A model generated the notes under the pieces. That model did not search any database. It had not been told where the DNA came from and was given only the letters and a program-made list of their open reading frames with translations. This document shows positions 24,933-33,393 of a stretch of 37,535 nt of DNA, one piece after another. The DNA comes from Bacteroidota bacterium (lineage in GTDB: Bacteria; Bacteroidota; Bacteroidia; Chitinophagales; Chitinophagaceae). The position numbers and the translations under genes are program-made. Positions within the stretch are counted from its first letter, which is position 1; each line of letters starts with the position of its first letter. The stretch covers positions 1 through 37,535 of the forward strand of contig JAEWBT010000124.1 of NCBI GenBank assembly GCA_023391015.1, read 5' to 3'.

Positions 24933-27260
24933 ATGCCCCCTGTAAAAAAGGTGGCGCTTCTACTGCTTGCCGCAGCCGGGCTTTCCGTTTGCGGGCGTGC
25001 CCAGGATTCCTGTAATCTTTCGCTCACGCTGCACCTCACTGCCCCGACTGCTGCACCCGTGTGGCCGGCAACCGTCTTTGTGGTGGAAACCGGCAAAAGC
25101 TACGAAGCCGATACGACCGGCACTGCCCTGATTCCGGGGTTGTGCGCCGGAAAACATCATTTCCGCATCCTGACTGCGGATTATCCCGCTGTGCTCGACT
25201 CAGCGGTGCTCACCAACCGCGCCGCCGAAAAACGCATTGTCCTTTCACCGCCTGCCGGAACGCTCGGCGAGGTGCTGGTAGAAAGCCATCGCGTAATGGT
25301 GCCGGTATTGCCTTCCGAAACGCTGGGCGAGAAAAGCCTCCGGGCGGCTTCGGGGCTGGGACTGGCGCAGGTGCTGGAGCAGATCAACGGCGTTACCACC
25401 ATCAGCAATGGCGCAACTATTGCCAAAACGGTGATTCATGGCCTTTCCGGCAACCGGATTCTGACGGTCAACAACGGCGTCCGGCAGGAAGACCAACAAT
25501 GGGGTGGGGAACACGCGCCCGCGATTGATCCGTTTGTGGCCCACACGGCTACGGTGCTGAAGGGCGCAGCGGGCGTTCGCTACGGCACCGACGCCATTGC
25601 CGGTGTGGTGCTGCTGGAACCCGCGCCGCTTCGGCAGAATGCCGGCTGGGAAGGCGCGGTGGCGCTCACCGCGGCTTCCAACAACCGCCTGGGCGTAGTG
25701 TCGGGGCAGGTAGAACACCGCTTTGCCAAATTTCCGGAAATCGCGTTCCGGCTCCAAGGCACGCTGAAAGCCGGCGGCAATTACCAGTTACCGTCGGGCA
25801 CATGGGCGGCCAACACCGGCCTGCGCGAAGGCAATTTTTCGGCTACGCTGGACTGGCGGCAGCACAATCAGGGCGCGTCGCTTTTTTACAGTCGTTTTCA
25901 AACCGAAATTGGCTTGTACCGGGGCTCACACACCGGCAGTCGCGAAGATTTATACAACGCTATCAACAGTCCGGAACCGCTGGTGCCGGCCTCTTTTTCG
26001 TATGAAATCAACCGGCCGCGGCAGGTGGTGGACCACCAGCTTCTGAAAGCGCGCGCCTTTCGCGAAACGAGCATTGGTACTTGGTCGGCCACCTATGCTT
26101 ATCAGCATAATTTCCGGCAGGAATATGATGTGGTGCGCACGCCCACCGAAGCCGCACAACTCAACCTGACGCTTCAAACCCAAACGCTGAACCTCAATCT
26201 GGACACCCGCACCCGAAACGGTTTTTCCGGAACGGCAGGACTGGATGGCTTTTGGCAGCGCAACCGTTTTGCCGCCGGCGACCGCCTTTTTATTCCGTTT
26301 TATGATGCGTTGTCGGGTGGCGCTTATGCTATCGGTCGGTACCGGAAAAACGGCTGGGAGCTGGAAGCAGGTTTGCGCGGCGATGTGCGGCACTATCATA
26401 TGATCACCAATCAGGGCAGCAATCAGCAGGTGGTAAAATATGATCTGGATTACCGGAATCTTTCCGGAACGGTAGCGGCGCGGCGCACCTTTGCCCAGGG
26501 GCTGGAAGGCAGCCTTACGCTTTCGCGCGCGTGGCGCGCGCCGCAGGCCAACGAGCTTTTTGCTGCCGGATTGCATCAGGGCGCGGCGCGGATTGAAACC
26601 GGAAATCCATCCCTGCAACCCGAAGCGGCCACCGGTCTTTCGGCGGGCGTGCGCTGGAAAGGAAAATCCTGGCAGGCCGAGGTGAACGCCTACCGGCAAT
26701 GGATTTCCAACTTTGTGTTTCTGCAACCGGGCAGCGATCTGCTCACCATCCGGGGCTTCTACAAAACCTTTCGCTACCAGCAAACCGACGCGCGGCTGGA
26801 CGGGCTGGATGTGTCGGTTGACGGCACGCCGCTGCGCTTCGTGAACGTCCACGCCAAAGCGTCTTTGCTGCGCGCCTGGGACCAGTCGCGGGCCGATTGG
26901 ATTATTCTGATGCCCGCCGACCGGCTGGAAGGCGGTGTGCGTTACGAGCGCGACCTGGGCCGTTGGAAGGACGTTTTCCTCAGCGCCGATGTTTCGCATG
27001 TGGCCCGGCAAACGCGTGTGCCCCAAAACTTTGACAGCATTGATTATCCGCGGCCACCGGCGGATTACACGTTGTTCTCGGCTTCGGCTGGCGCTACGCT
27101 GCCGTGGCCGCAGTTTCCGGCGCGGGTAAGCCTCACGGTAGATAATATTTTCAACCGCAGCTACCGCGAATACTTAGACGCGTTCCGGTATTTTCTGGAC
27201 CGTCCGGGCCGGAATTTCATCCTTCGGCTTTACGTGCCGCTGGGCAAAACCCATTCTTGA
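24933..27260 (+). CDS. TonB-dependent outer membrane receptor, probable metal uptake
   Basis: This is a 775-residue outer membrane receptor that imports a ligand using TonB energy. It has a signal peptide (about 1-23). A carboxypeptidase-like beta domain follows (about 27-105), then the plug (GEVLVESHRV to GTDAIAGVVLLEP, about 110-232). A 22-strand barrel ends in NFILRLYVPLGKTHS. The plug contains QWGGEHAPAIDPF, and receptors of the ZnuD/zinc-type group often have such a His-Asp motif. Together with the His-rich gene upstream this points to a metal, but heme or a siderophore cannot be excluded. A 250-bp gap precedes it, with no promoter consensus or known riboswitch visible. Confidence 0.88.
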   Translation: MPPVKKVALLLLAAAGLSVCGRAQDSCNLSLTLHLTAPTAAPVWPATVFVVETGKSYEADTTGTALIPGLCAGKHHFRILTADYPAVLDSAVLTNRAAEKRIVLSPPAGTLGEVLVESHRVMVPVLPSETLGEKSLRAASGLGLAQVLEQINGVTTISNGATIAKTVIHGLSGNRILTVNNGVRQEDQQWGGEHAPAIDPFVAHTATVLKGAAGVRYGTDAIAGVVLLEPAPLRQNAGWEGAVALTAASNNRLGVVSGQVEHRFAKFPEIAFRLQGTLKAGGNYQLPSGTWAANTGLREGNFSATLDWRQHNQGASLFYSRFQTEIGLYRGSHTGSREDLYNAINSPEPLVPASFSYEINRPRQVVDHQLLKARAFRETSIGTWSATYAYQHNFRQEYDVVRTPTEAAQLNLTLQTQTLNLNLDTRTRNGFSGTAGLDGFWQRNRFAAGDRLFIPFYDALSGGAYAIGRYRKNGWELEAGLRGDVRHYHMITNQGSNQQVVKYDLDYRNLSGTVAARRTFAQGLEGSLTLSRAWRAPQANELFAAGLHQGAARIETGNPSLQPEAATGLSAGVRWKGKSWQAEVNAYRQWISNFVFLQPGSDLLTIRGFYKTFRYQQTDARLDGLDVSVDGTPLRFVNVHAKASLLRAWDQSRADWIILMPADRLEGGVRYERDLGRWKDVFLSADVSHVARQTRVPQNFDSIDYPRPPADYTLFSASAGATLPWPQFPARVSLTVDNIFNRSYREYLDAFRYFLDRPGRNFILRLYVPLGKTHS

Positions 27261-27299
27261 TTTCTTTTCCAAACAACCCTTTTCAAAAACTCCCTTATT

Positions 27300-27890
27300 A
27301 TGCATTTTAACTCCAAAACGGCGCTGTACGCCTTCGGATTTGCGGCCCTTGCAGCCGGTTTTGCTTCCTGCAAAAAAGACGATAACAACCCACAGCCCGT
27401 AGAGCAGGAACTCATCACCACCCTGAAGCTGACCTTCCTGGAAGATGTGGCCGGTGCCACGCCACAGTCGTTTATCTATAAAGTGGAAAACGGCTTCAAC
27501 AACACCAGCGCCGGAACGGTTCAGGCCGATACCATCCGGCTCCTCCCCAACCGCAACTATGTGGTAACGGCAGATGTGTATAACGAAAAAGAAACGCCGG
27601 TGGATACCATTTCCTACGAGATTATGGAGGAAAACGAAGCCCATCTTTTCTTTTACCTGCCCAATCCCATTACCGGTGCCGGCTCGGTGGCCCCGATTCC
27701 TGGAACCGGCAATCTGGATGACGGAGGCAAACCGTTGAATATGAAGCTGCAAATGGCTACCGGCACCGCCGGGGTGGGCAGCCTTCAGATGTATCTGATC
27801 CACGAGCCAACCGATAAAACCGGCACCACCCGCGCCGACATTGGCGGTGAAACCGACGCGGAGGCAACCTTCCCGGTCCGGATTCAGTAA
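27300..27890 (+). CDS. Lipoprotein partner of the TonB receptor
   Basis: This 196-residue lipoprotein follows the receptor by 39 bp, so it is almost certainly in the same operon. The signal peptide ends in lipobox GFASC with lipidated Cys24, followed by KKDDNNPQPVEQE, an acidic-polar linker. The folded part begins LITTLKLTFLEDVAGATPQSF. A Gly/Asp-rich C-terminal half (TGNLDDGGKPLNMKL, DKTGTTRADIGGETD) follows. Lipoproteins of this form are often encoded beside metal TonB receptors in Bacteroidota. A substrate-capture role is an inference. It is followed by a good terminator. Confidence 0.85.
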   Translation: MHFNSKTALYAFGFAALAAGFASCKKDDNNPQPVEQELITTLKLTFLEDVAGATPQSFIYKVENGFNNTSAGTVQADTIRLLPNRNYVVTADVYNEKETPVDTISYEIMEENEAHLFFYLPNPITGAGSVAPIPGTGNLDDGGKPLNMKLQMATGTAGVGSLQMYLIHEPTDKTGTTRADIGGETDAEATFPVRIQ

Positions 27891-27907
27891 GGATTTTGGG
27901 TTTCCTC

Positions 27908-27931
27908 AAAGCGCCTGCGGAGAGGCGCTTT
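27908..27931 (+). terminator. Terminator of the metal-uptake trio
   Basis: AAAGCGCCT and AGGCGCTTT form a 9-bp stem with a 6-nt loop, followed by GTTTTAAAA, 18 bp after the lipoprotein stop. Confidence 0.8.
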
Positions 27932-27987
27932 GTTTTAAAATTCCGGAAAAGCAGGTGTGCATTCCGGAAAATTCTGTCAGGCGGTAT

Positions 27988-27995
27988 TACTTTTG
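27988..27995 (+). promoter_or_regulatory. -7 box of the 87-residue gene
   Basis: TACTTTTG matches TAnnTTTG, 41 nt before the ATG at 28037. No -33 TTTG was found at the right spacing. Confidence 0.4.
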
Positions 27996-28036
27996 GCCCG
28001 TTCCGTCACTGGTTCCTTTTATTTTTCTCCTCCCTT

Positions 28037-28300
28037 ATGTCCCGTCTCGTTCAGAAAGAAGAAATTCCATCCCTACAGCTGGTGCCCGCTTTTGTTGACA
28101 ATACCCAAAAGTGGCGCGAGGAACTGCAATATGCCTCGCGGCTGGGCAACGAATACAAAGGTAAAACGGCCATTACGTTTGAAACCACAGAAGGCCCATG
28201 TGAGGTGGAAACAACGGTGTGGAGCGTAACGGAAAATTACCTGCAACTCAAAGGCGGCGTGATGATTCCGCTGGAGTCGGTGATTCAGGTGCATTACTAA
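28037..28300 (+). CDS. Small conserved-type protein of unknown function
   Basis: This 87-residue cytoplasmic protein has no signal or membrane segment. It reads as one compact domain: a helix around NTQKWREELQYASRLGNEYKG, then beta strands KTAITFETTEGPCEVETTVWSVTENYLQLKGGVMIPLESVIQVHY. The pattern is like small conserved Bacteroidota proteins, but I cannot name it. The ATG at 28037 (MSRLVQKEEIPSLQ) is chosen; the open frame extends upstream to 27896, but those residues would span the terminator and promoter box. It is followed by a bidirectional hairpin shared with the convergent T9SS gene. Confidence 0.75.
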   Translation: MSRLVQKEEIPSLQLVPAFVDNTQKWREELQYASRLGNEYKGKTAITFETTEGPCEVETTVWSVTENYLQLKGGVMIPLESVIQVHY

Positions 28301-28324
28301 TTAAGAGAAAGCTGCTAGAAGCAA

Positions 28325-28362
28325 AAACACCTGTCAGGTTTCCGGAAGCCTGACAGGTGTTT
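28325..28362. terminator. Bidirectional terminator with CCTGTCAGG core
   Basis: AAACACCTGTCAGG (28325-28338) and CCTGACAGGTGTTT (28349-28362) pair perfectly, and the apex TTTCCGGAAG carries a TTCCGGAA palindrome. It lies between convergent genes. Confidence 0.8.
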
Positions 28363-28396
28363 CTGTTTTTTTCGGAAATTTCCGGAAAATGTCGTG

Positions 28397-29941
28397 CTAT
28401 TTAGGTGCTATCAACACCTTTTGAGTAGTTGCGCCGCTGGCGGTTTCTACGCGCACGAAGTAAGTGCCGTTGGCCAGGCCGGTGGTTGGAAGGGCCATTT
28501 CAGAGACATTATTTCCGGAAAATTGAGCTATTTTTTTACCGCTGAGGTCGGTCATCAAGACTGAGCGGATACCCTCGTTGCTTTGTAGGAAAATCTCGTT
28601 TTGCGCCGGGTTGGGGTAGAGGGAAAAAGCTGCGTCTGGCGACACATTGGAAACAGCGGCAGGGTCGGGGCCAAGTTTTACGATCCAGAAATCTGCGCCC
28701 CCATGATTGCCACTTACATCCCCATTATTAGATTCTGTGTATCCTGCAATGATGTAGCCGCCATCGGTGGTCTGTTGAATAGAGCGAGCGGCGTCAACGC
28801 CGGTTCCGCCCAGTGATTTTTGCCACTGGATAGCCCCTGCGTTATTCAGTTTCACCACCCAGTAGTCGTAAACACCATGGTTGCCGCTTACATCTCCATC
28901 ATTAGAGTGCGAACTTCCGGCAACGATATAACCACTGTCTGCTGTTTGTTGAATCGAATAGGCATAATCAAGGATTGCACCTCCCAGTGCTTTCTGCCAT
29001 TGAATGGCCCCTGTATTATCGAGCTTCACTATCCAGGCATCGTCGCCACCGTGATTGCCGGTTACATCCCCATTGTTAGAGTATGCATTTCCGGCAACGA
29101 TATAGCCCCCGTCGGTTGTTTGCTGGACAGAATAAGCATTATCATCTCCGGTTCCTCCCATCGACTTTTGCCATTGGATGGCTCCTGCGTTATCTAACTT
29201 CACCACCCAGAGATCGGAGCGCCCGTGATTACCGCCTACATCCCCATCACTAGATGTTGAACTTCCGGCAGCGATATAACCACCGTCGGCTGTTTGTTGG
29301 ATAGAATGAGCGACGTCTCTATCTGTTCCGCCCATTGATTTTTGCCATTGAATAGCGCCAGCGTTATCTAACTTGACTACCCAATAATCTCTATTGCCAT
29401 GATTACCACTGACATCTCCATCATCAGATATTGAATATCCGGCAACGATATAACCACTGTCGGTTGTTTGTTGGATGGAATAAGCTTCTTCACGGCCGGT
29501 TCCGCCCAGTGATTTTTGCCACTGGATAGCCCCTGATGTGTCCAGCTTCACCACCCAGAAATCGCTCCAGCCGTGATTTCCACTTGCGTTGCCATTGGCA
29601 GATTCCGAGTATCCGGCAACGATATAACCGCCTTCTGCTGTTTGTTGGATAGATAAAGCGTTTTCAGTTCCCGTCCCTCCAATTGATTTTTGCCACTGGA
29701 TGGCACCTGCGTTGTCCAGCTTTACGATCCATAAATCTGAATAAGCGTGATGGCCACTTACATCTCCATCATTAGATTCTGAATAGCCGGCAACGATATA
29801 ACCACCGTCGGTGGTTTGCCGGATGGAATAAGCGTCTTCATAACCTGTTCCCCCCAAAGTTTTCTGCCACTGAATAGACGGTGCCTGCGCCAGCGCCGTA
29901 GCCGCGCCAAAAGAAAAGAGAAGGGTAAAAAGACGTTTCAT
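28397..29941 (-). CDS. T9SS-secreted seven-repeat protein, copy A
   Basis: This 514-residue secreted protein has three parts. A signal peptide (MKRLFTLLFSFGAATALAQ) is followed by seven tandem 58-residue repeats (residues 22-427). A type A T9SS sorting domain follows (about 437-514, FSLYPNPAQNEIFLQ ... TQKVLIAPK). The repeat consensus is AIQWQKSLGGTG-x4-AxSIQQT, then TDGGYIVAGYS-x-SNDGDVSGNHG-x2-DxWVVKLDNAG. Seven such beta repeats suggest a seven-bladed propeller; this is inference. The GDVSGNHG loop looks suited to calcium. Export through the outer membrane and anchoring or release follow from the sorting domain. Ligand unknown. Copies B and C lie directly upstream. Confidence 0.9.
   Translation of the reverse strand: MKRLFTLLFSFGAATALAQAPSIQWQKTLGGTGYEDAYSIRQTTDGGYIVAGYSESNDGDVSGHHAYSDLWIVKLDNAGAIQWQKSIGGTGTENALSIQQTAEGGYIVAGYSESANGNASGNHGWSDFWVVKLDTSGAIQWQKSLGGTGREEAYSIQQTTDSGYIVAGYSISDDGDVSGNHGNRDYWVVKLDNAGAIQWQKSMGGTDRDVAHSIQQTADGGYIAAGSSTSSDGDVGGNHGRSDLWVVKLDNAGAIQWQKSMGGTGDDNAYSVQQTTDGGYIVAGNAYSNNGDVTGNHGGDDAWIVKLDNTGAIQWQKALGGAILDYAYSIQQTADSGYIVAGSSHSNDGDVSGNHGVYDYWVVKLNNAGAIQWQKSLGGTGVDAARSIQQTTDGGYIIAGYTESNNGDVSGNHGGADFWIVKLGPDPAAVSNVSPDAAFSLYPNPAQNEIFLQSNEGIRSVLMTDLSGKKIAQFSGNNVSEMALPTTGLANGTYFVRVETASGATTQKVLIAPK
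28661..29878 (-). repeat. Seven 174-bp tandem repeats in copy A
   Basis: Each unit is 58 codons, with no insertion in any unit, and the units are strongly alike at DNA level (recurring CATCTCCATCATTAGA-type blocks). Uniform length and sequence suggest recent homogenisation. Confidence 0.85.
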
Positions 29942-29976
29942 AGAAAATAAGCGGTTTTAAAAAAGTGCCTGAATGT

Positions 29977-30016
29977 AAAACATCCGTCAGGCTTGTGGAA
30001 ATCTGACGGATGTTTT
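29977..30016 (-). terminator. Terminator of copy B, repeated intergenic hairpin
   Basis: AAAACATCCGTCAG (29977-29990) and CTGACGGATGTTTT (30003-30016) form a perfect 14-bp stem with a 12-nt loop. The whole hairpin and about 20 bp to its left recur almost unchanged at 31657-31696. Confidence 0.75.
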
Positions 30017-30044
30017 GTTGTTTTCTTCTTCTGAAAGCGAAGCA

Positions 30045-31619
30045 TTAAGGACGACTTATCAACACCTTTTGAGTAGTGGCTCCGCCTGCTGTTTCCACGC
30101 GCACGAAGTACGTTCCATTGGCCAGGCCGGCGGTTGGAAGGGCCATTTCAGAGGCGTTATTTCCGGAAAACTGAGCTACTTTTTTGCCGCTGAGGTCGGT
30201 CATCAAGACCGCGCGGATACCCTTGTTGCTTTGCAGGAAAATCTCGTTTTGCGCCGGGTTGGGGTAGAGGGAAAAAGCTGCGTCTGGCGAAACATTGGAG
30301 ACGGCTGCCGGACCGGCGGTGAGTTTCACAATCCAGTAGTCGGCGTTTACGCGGCTGCCGCTCAGGTCGCCGTCGGTGGAGTAGGTGTAGCCGCCCAGCA
30401 CGTAGCCGCCGTCGGAGGTTTGGTCAACGGAAAAAACCGCGTCTTCGTTGGAGCCGCCAAGGGATTTTTGCCATTGCATCAGGCCGCCCCCCGACAGCTT
30501 CACAATCCAGAAATCGTTTTTGGACGTTGTGCCGTGGTGGCCGGTTACGTCTCCATCCAGCGAACTGGAATAGCCCGCCACGATGTAGCCGCCGTCCGTT
30601 GTTTGGCGGATGGCGCGCGGCGCTTCCGAGGACGTGCCGCCAAAGGACCGCTGCCATTGAATAGCGCCCATACCGTCGAGTTTCAGAATCCAGTAATCGT
30701 CGCCGCCGTGGTTCATCGTTACGTCGCCGTCGCTGGAAGCGGTTTTTCCCGCTACGATATAGCCGCCGTCCGTGGTTTGCGCAATGGAATACAGGTCTTC
30801 GGCGCTGCTGCCACCGAGGCATTTCTGCCACTCAATGGCCGGTGCCTGACCAGCGGTGCCGGTGTTGTCGAGCTTCACCAGCCAGCCGTCGTAACTGCCG
30901 TGATTTCCGGAAACATCGCCGTCGGCAGAAGTAGTGTAGCTGGCTACAATATAACCGCCGTCCGCCGTTTGCTGGGCGTCACGCCCGCCGTCGGCATTGC
31001 CGCCGCCAAGGCATTTGCCCCATTCCATCGTGCCGGCGCTGTCGAGCTTCACCACCCAGGAATCGAAGTTGCCGCCATGAAAGCCGGAGACGTCGCCGTT
31101 GGCCGAGGAAGTCTGGCCGGAAATGATATAGCCGTGGTCGGCTGTCTGGCGGATGGAAGAGGCAATGTCGTCGTAGCGGCCTCCGAGGCAGCGTTGCCAT
31201 TGCACCGCTCCGGTGCCGGTAATCTTAAGAACCCAATAATCTGAATCGCCTCTTTTTCCGGAAACGTCGCCGTTGTCGGAGGCCGTGGTTCCCACGGCCA
31301 CGTAGCCGCCGTCGGCAGTGGGCTGGAGCATAGCCAGGCCGTCATAATCGGTGCCGCCATAGGAATTTTTCCATTGCACGGTGCCGTTGTTGTCCAGCTT
31401 CACAATCCAGAAGTCGGCGTCGCCGTGGTTGCCGGTTACATCGCCGTCGATCGACTCGCTGGTGCCGGCCAGGATATAGCCGCCGTCGCCCGTTTGGCGG
31501 ACGCTGTAGCCCAGTTCGGCGAGCGAGCCGCCCAGGGTTTTTTGCCATTGAATAGCCGGTGCCTGCGCCAGCGCTGTGGCCGCGCCAAAAGAAAAGAGAA
31601 GGGTAAAGAGTGCTTTCAT
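30045..31619 (-). CDS. T9SS-secreted seven-repeat protein, copy B (diverged)
   Basis: This 524-residue paralogue has the same signal peptide (MKALFTLLFSFGAATALAQ), seven repeats (about residues 22-436) and a nearly identical T9SS sorting domain (about 447-524). Its repeats differ much more from each other than those in copies A and C. They vary from 57 to 64 residues, with insertions (TAGQAP after repeat 4, TTSK in repeat 6). Cysteines occur in repeats 3-5 (RCLGG, KCLGG). Codons are visibly richer in G and C than in the neighbours. The contrast between a conserved tail and diverged blades suggests that the tail is under gene conversion or selection while the blades changed. Ligand unknown. 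Confidence 0.9.
   Translation of the reverse strand: MKALFTLLFSFGAATALAQAPAIQWQKTLGGSLAELGYSVRQTGDGGYILAGTSESIDGDVTGNHGDADFWIVKLDNNGTVQWKNSYGGTDYDGLAMLQPTADGGYVAVGTTASDNGDVSGKRGDSDYWVLKITGTGAVQWQRCLGGRYDDIASSIRQTADHGYIISGQTSSANGDVSGFHGGNFDSWVVKLDSAGTMEWGKCLGGGNADGGRDAQQTADGGYIVASYTTSADGDVSGNHGSYDGWLVKLDNTGTAGQAPAIEWQKCLGGSSAEDLYSIAQTTDGGYIVAGKTASSDGDVTMNHGGDDYWILKLDGMGAIQWQRSFGGTSSEAPRAIRQTTDGGYIVAGYSSSLDGDVTGHHGTTSKNDFWIVKLSGGGLMQWQKSLGGSNEDAVFSVDQTSDGGYVLGGYTYSTDGDLSGSRVNADYWIVKLTAGPAAVSNVSPDAAFSLYPNPAQNEIFLQSNKGIRAVLMTDLSGKKVAQFSGNNASEMALPTAGLANGTYFVRVETAGGATTQKVLISRP
30312..31556 (-). repeat. Seven diverged tandem repeats in copy B
   Basis: Units of 57-64 codons carry the same blade consensus as copy A but with little DNA-level identity between units. 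Confidence 0.8.
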
Positions 31620-31656
31620 TTTAGAAAAGCGTGTTTTTAAAAAAGTGCCTAAATGT

Positions 31657-31696
31657 AAAACATCCGTCAGGCTTGTGGAAATCTGACGGATGTTTT
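31657..31696 (-). terminator. Terminator of copy C, repeated intergenic hairpin
   Basis: The stem and loop are the same as at 29977-30016, with the same TTTTTAAAAAAGTGCCT-type flank on the left. The shared unit lies after the stop of each of copies B and C. Confidence 0.75.
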
Positions 31697-31723
31697 AGTG
31701 CTACAAATTTTAGAAGTGCGCTT

Positions 31724-33274
31724 TTACGGACGGCTTATCAACACCTTCTGAGTGGTTGCGCCGCTGGCGGTTTCTACCCGCACGAAGTAGGTTCCGTTGG
31801 CCAGGCCGGTGGTTGGAAGGGTCATTTCGGAAGCATTATTTCCGGAAAATTGAGCTACTTTTTTCCCGCTCAGGTCCATGACCGCAATGGTGCGAATAGC
31901 TTCGGTGCTTTGCAGGAAAATTTCGTTTTGCGCTGGGTTGGGGTAGAGGGAAAAAGCTGCGTCTGGCGAAACATTGGAAACGGCGGCAGGATCGGGGCCG
32001 AGTTTGACGATCCAGTAATCATCATTACCGTGATGGCCACTTACATCCCCATCATTAGATCTTGAGTATCCGGCAGTGATATAGCCGCCGTCTGCGGTCT
32101 GCTGAATGGAACGGGCGCCGTCAACGCCTGTTCCTCCCATTGATTTTTGCCATTGGATTGCCCCTGCGTTATTCAGCTTCACCACCCAATAATCTACATC
32201 ACCGTGATTGCCGGTTACATCTCCATCATTAGAGTTTGAAAGTCCGGCAATAATATAGCCGCCGTCGGCAGTCTGTTGGATGGAAGAGCCATTGTCAAAT
32301 CCTGTCCCTCCCAGCGCTTTTTGCCACTGGATAGCGCCCGTGTTATCCAGCTTTACCACCCAGGAATCGGGGCCTATGCCGCCGTGAAAGCCTGATACAT
32401 CTCCATCATTAGAACCTGCATTTCCGGCAATAATATAGCCGCCGTCTGCGGTTTGCTGAATAGAAGAAGCATCGTCAAGTCCTGTCCCTCCCAGCGCTTT
32501 TTGCCACTGGATAGCCCCTATATTGTCCAGTTTCACCACCCAAAAATCTCTACCACCGTGATTGCCACTTATATCTCCATCGTTGGAGTTTGAATATCCT
32601 GCAACGATATAGCCGCCATCGGTGGTCTGCTGGATAGAAGAGGCGTCGTCATAGTTTGTTCCTCCCAATGCTTTTTGCCATTGAATAATGCCCGTGTTAT
32701 CCAATTTTACCACCCAAGCGTCTCCATTACCGTGATTGCCGGTTACATCCCCATTCGTAGAGCGTGAATTTCCAACCAAGATGTAGCCGCCATCGGTGGT
32801 CTGCTGGATGGAATAAGCTATGTCATTATCTGTTCCTCCCAGTGATTTCTGCCACTGAATAGCGCCCGTGTTATCCAGCTTCACCACCCAGGAATCGAAG
32901 TAACCGTGGTTGCCGCTTAAATCTCCATTCGTAGAGGCTGAAGCTCCGGCAACAATATAGCCGCCGTCGGTGGTCTGCTGGATAGAATAAGCAATATCAT
33001 CGTCTGTTCCACCCAGTGCTTTTTGCCATTGGATAGCGCCCGTGTTATCCAGCTTTACTACCCAGACATCTTCTCTACCATGATTGCCACTGACGTCCCC
33101 ATTGTTGGAGCGTGAACTTCCAGCCATAATATAGCCGCCGTCGGTGGTTTGCTGAATGGATCGAGCAATATCCTCGCCTGTTCCTCCCAATGCTTTTTGC
33201 CATTGAATAGCCGGAGTCTGCGCCAGCGCTGTGGCCGCACCAAAAGAAAAGAGAAGGGTAAAAAGGCCTTTCAT
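31724..33274 (-). CDS. T9SS-secreted seven-repeat protein, copy C
   Basis: This 516-residue paralogue has signal peptide MKGLFTLLFSFGAATALAQ. Seven repeats span about residues 22-429; six have 58 residues and repeat 5 has 60, with FHGGIGPDSW in place of NHGxxDxW. The T9SS type A sorting domain ends TTQKVLISRP. Its repeats are close to those of copy A and to one another. Variable positions cluster in two places per blade: the four residues after GGTG or GGTD, and the two residues after NHG. Such positions on a propeller face could form a binding surface; this is inference. A TATTTTTG box lies upstream at 33305-33312. Confidence 0.9.
   Translation of the reverse strand: MKGLFTLLFSFGAATALAQTPAIQWQKALGGTGEDIARSIQQTTDGGYIMAGSSRSNNGDVSGNHGREDVWVVKLDNTGAIQWQKALGGTDDDIAYSIQQTTDGGYIVAGASASTNGDLSGNHGYFDSWVVKLDNTGAIQWQKSLGGTDNDIAYSIQQTTDGGYILVGNSRSTNGDVTGNHGNGDAWVVKLDNTGIIQWQKALGGTNYDDASSIQQTTDGGYIVAGYSNSNDGDISGNHGGRDFWVVKLDNIGAIQWQKALGGTGLDDASSIQQTADGGYIIAGNAGSNDGDVSGFHGGIGPDSWVVKLDNTGAIQWQKALGGTGFDNGSSIQQTADGGYIIAGLSNSNDGDVTGNHGDVDYWVVKLNNAGAIQWQKSMGGTGVDGARSIQQTADGGYITAGYSRSNDGDVSGHHGNDDYWIVKLGPDPAAVSNVSPDAAFSLYPNPAQNEIFLQSTEAIRTIAVMDLSGKKVAQFSGNNASEMTLPTTGLANGTYFVRVETASGATTQKVLISRP
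31988..33211 (-). repeat. Seven 174-180 bp tandem repeats in copy C
   Basis: Units are 58 codons (one of 60). They resemble the copy A units more than those of copy B. Confidence 0.85.
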
Positions 33275-33304
33275 AAAAAATTAAGCGTATTTTAAAAATG
33301 CCTT

Positions 33305-33312
33305 CAAAAATA
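33305..33312 (-). promoter_or_regulatory. -7 box of copy C
   Basis: TATTTTTG on the minus strand, about 30 nt before the ATG of copy C. No -33 TTTG was found at the right spacing. Confidence 0.35.
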
Positions 33313-33336
33313 ATTCTCCTTTTTTATATCCCATGC

Positions 33337-33367
33337 TTTGTTTTGAAAAAACAGCGTATTAGCTTCG
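33337..33367 (+). promoter_or_regulatory. Promoter of the 154-residue gene
   Basis: TTTG (33337-33340), a 19-bp spacer and TAGCTTCG (33360-33367) match the pattern in the TTCG form, 26 nt before the ATG at 33394. Confidence 0.65.
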
Positions 33368-33393
33368 TGTTGCACTTCTAAAACATTATATCT

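Noticed and set aside
25950..27026. A 358-codon minus-strand frame inside the TonB receptor gene
   Set aside because: It is the complement of conserved barrel sequence; composition is shadow-like.
30015..31244. A 409-codon open frame on + opposite T9SS copy B
   Set aside because: It mirrors the repeats of the real gene and has no start signal or family pattern; the minus-strand protein has a signal peptide and sorting domain.
28397..33274. A genomic island or recent transfer of the T9SS cluster
   Set aside because: No integrase, tRNA edge or direct repeats flank it; the differing composition of copy B is not enough to claim transfer.
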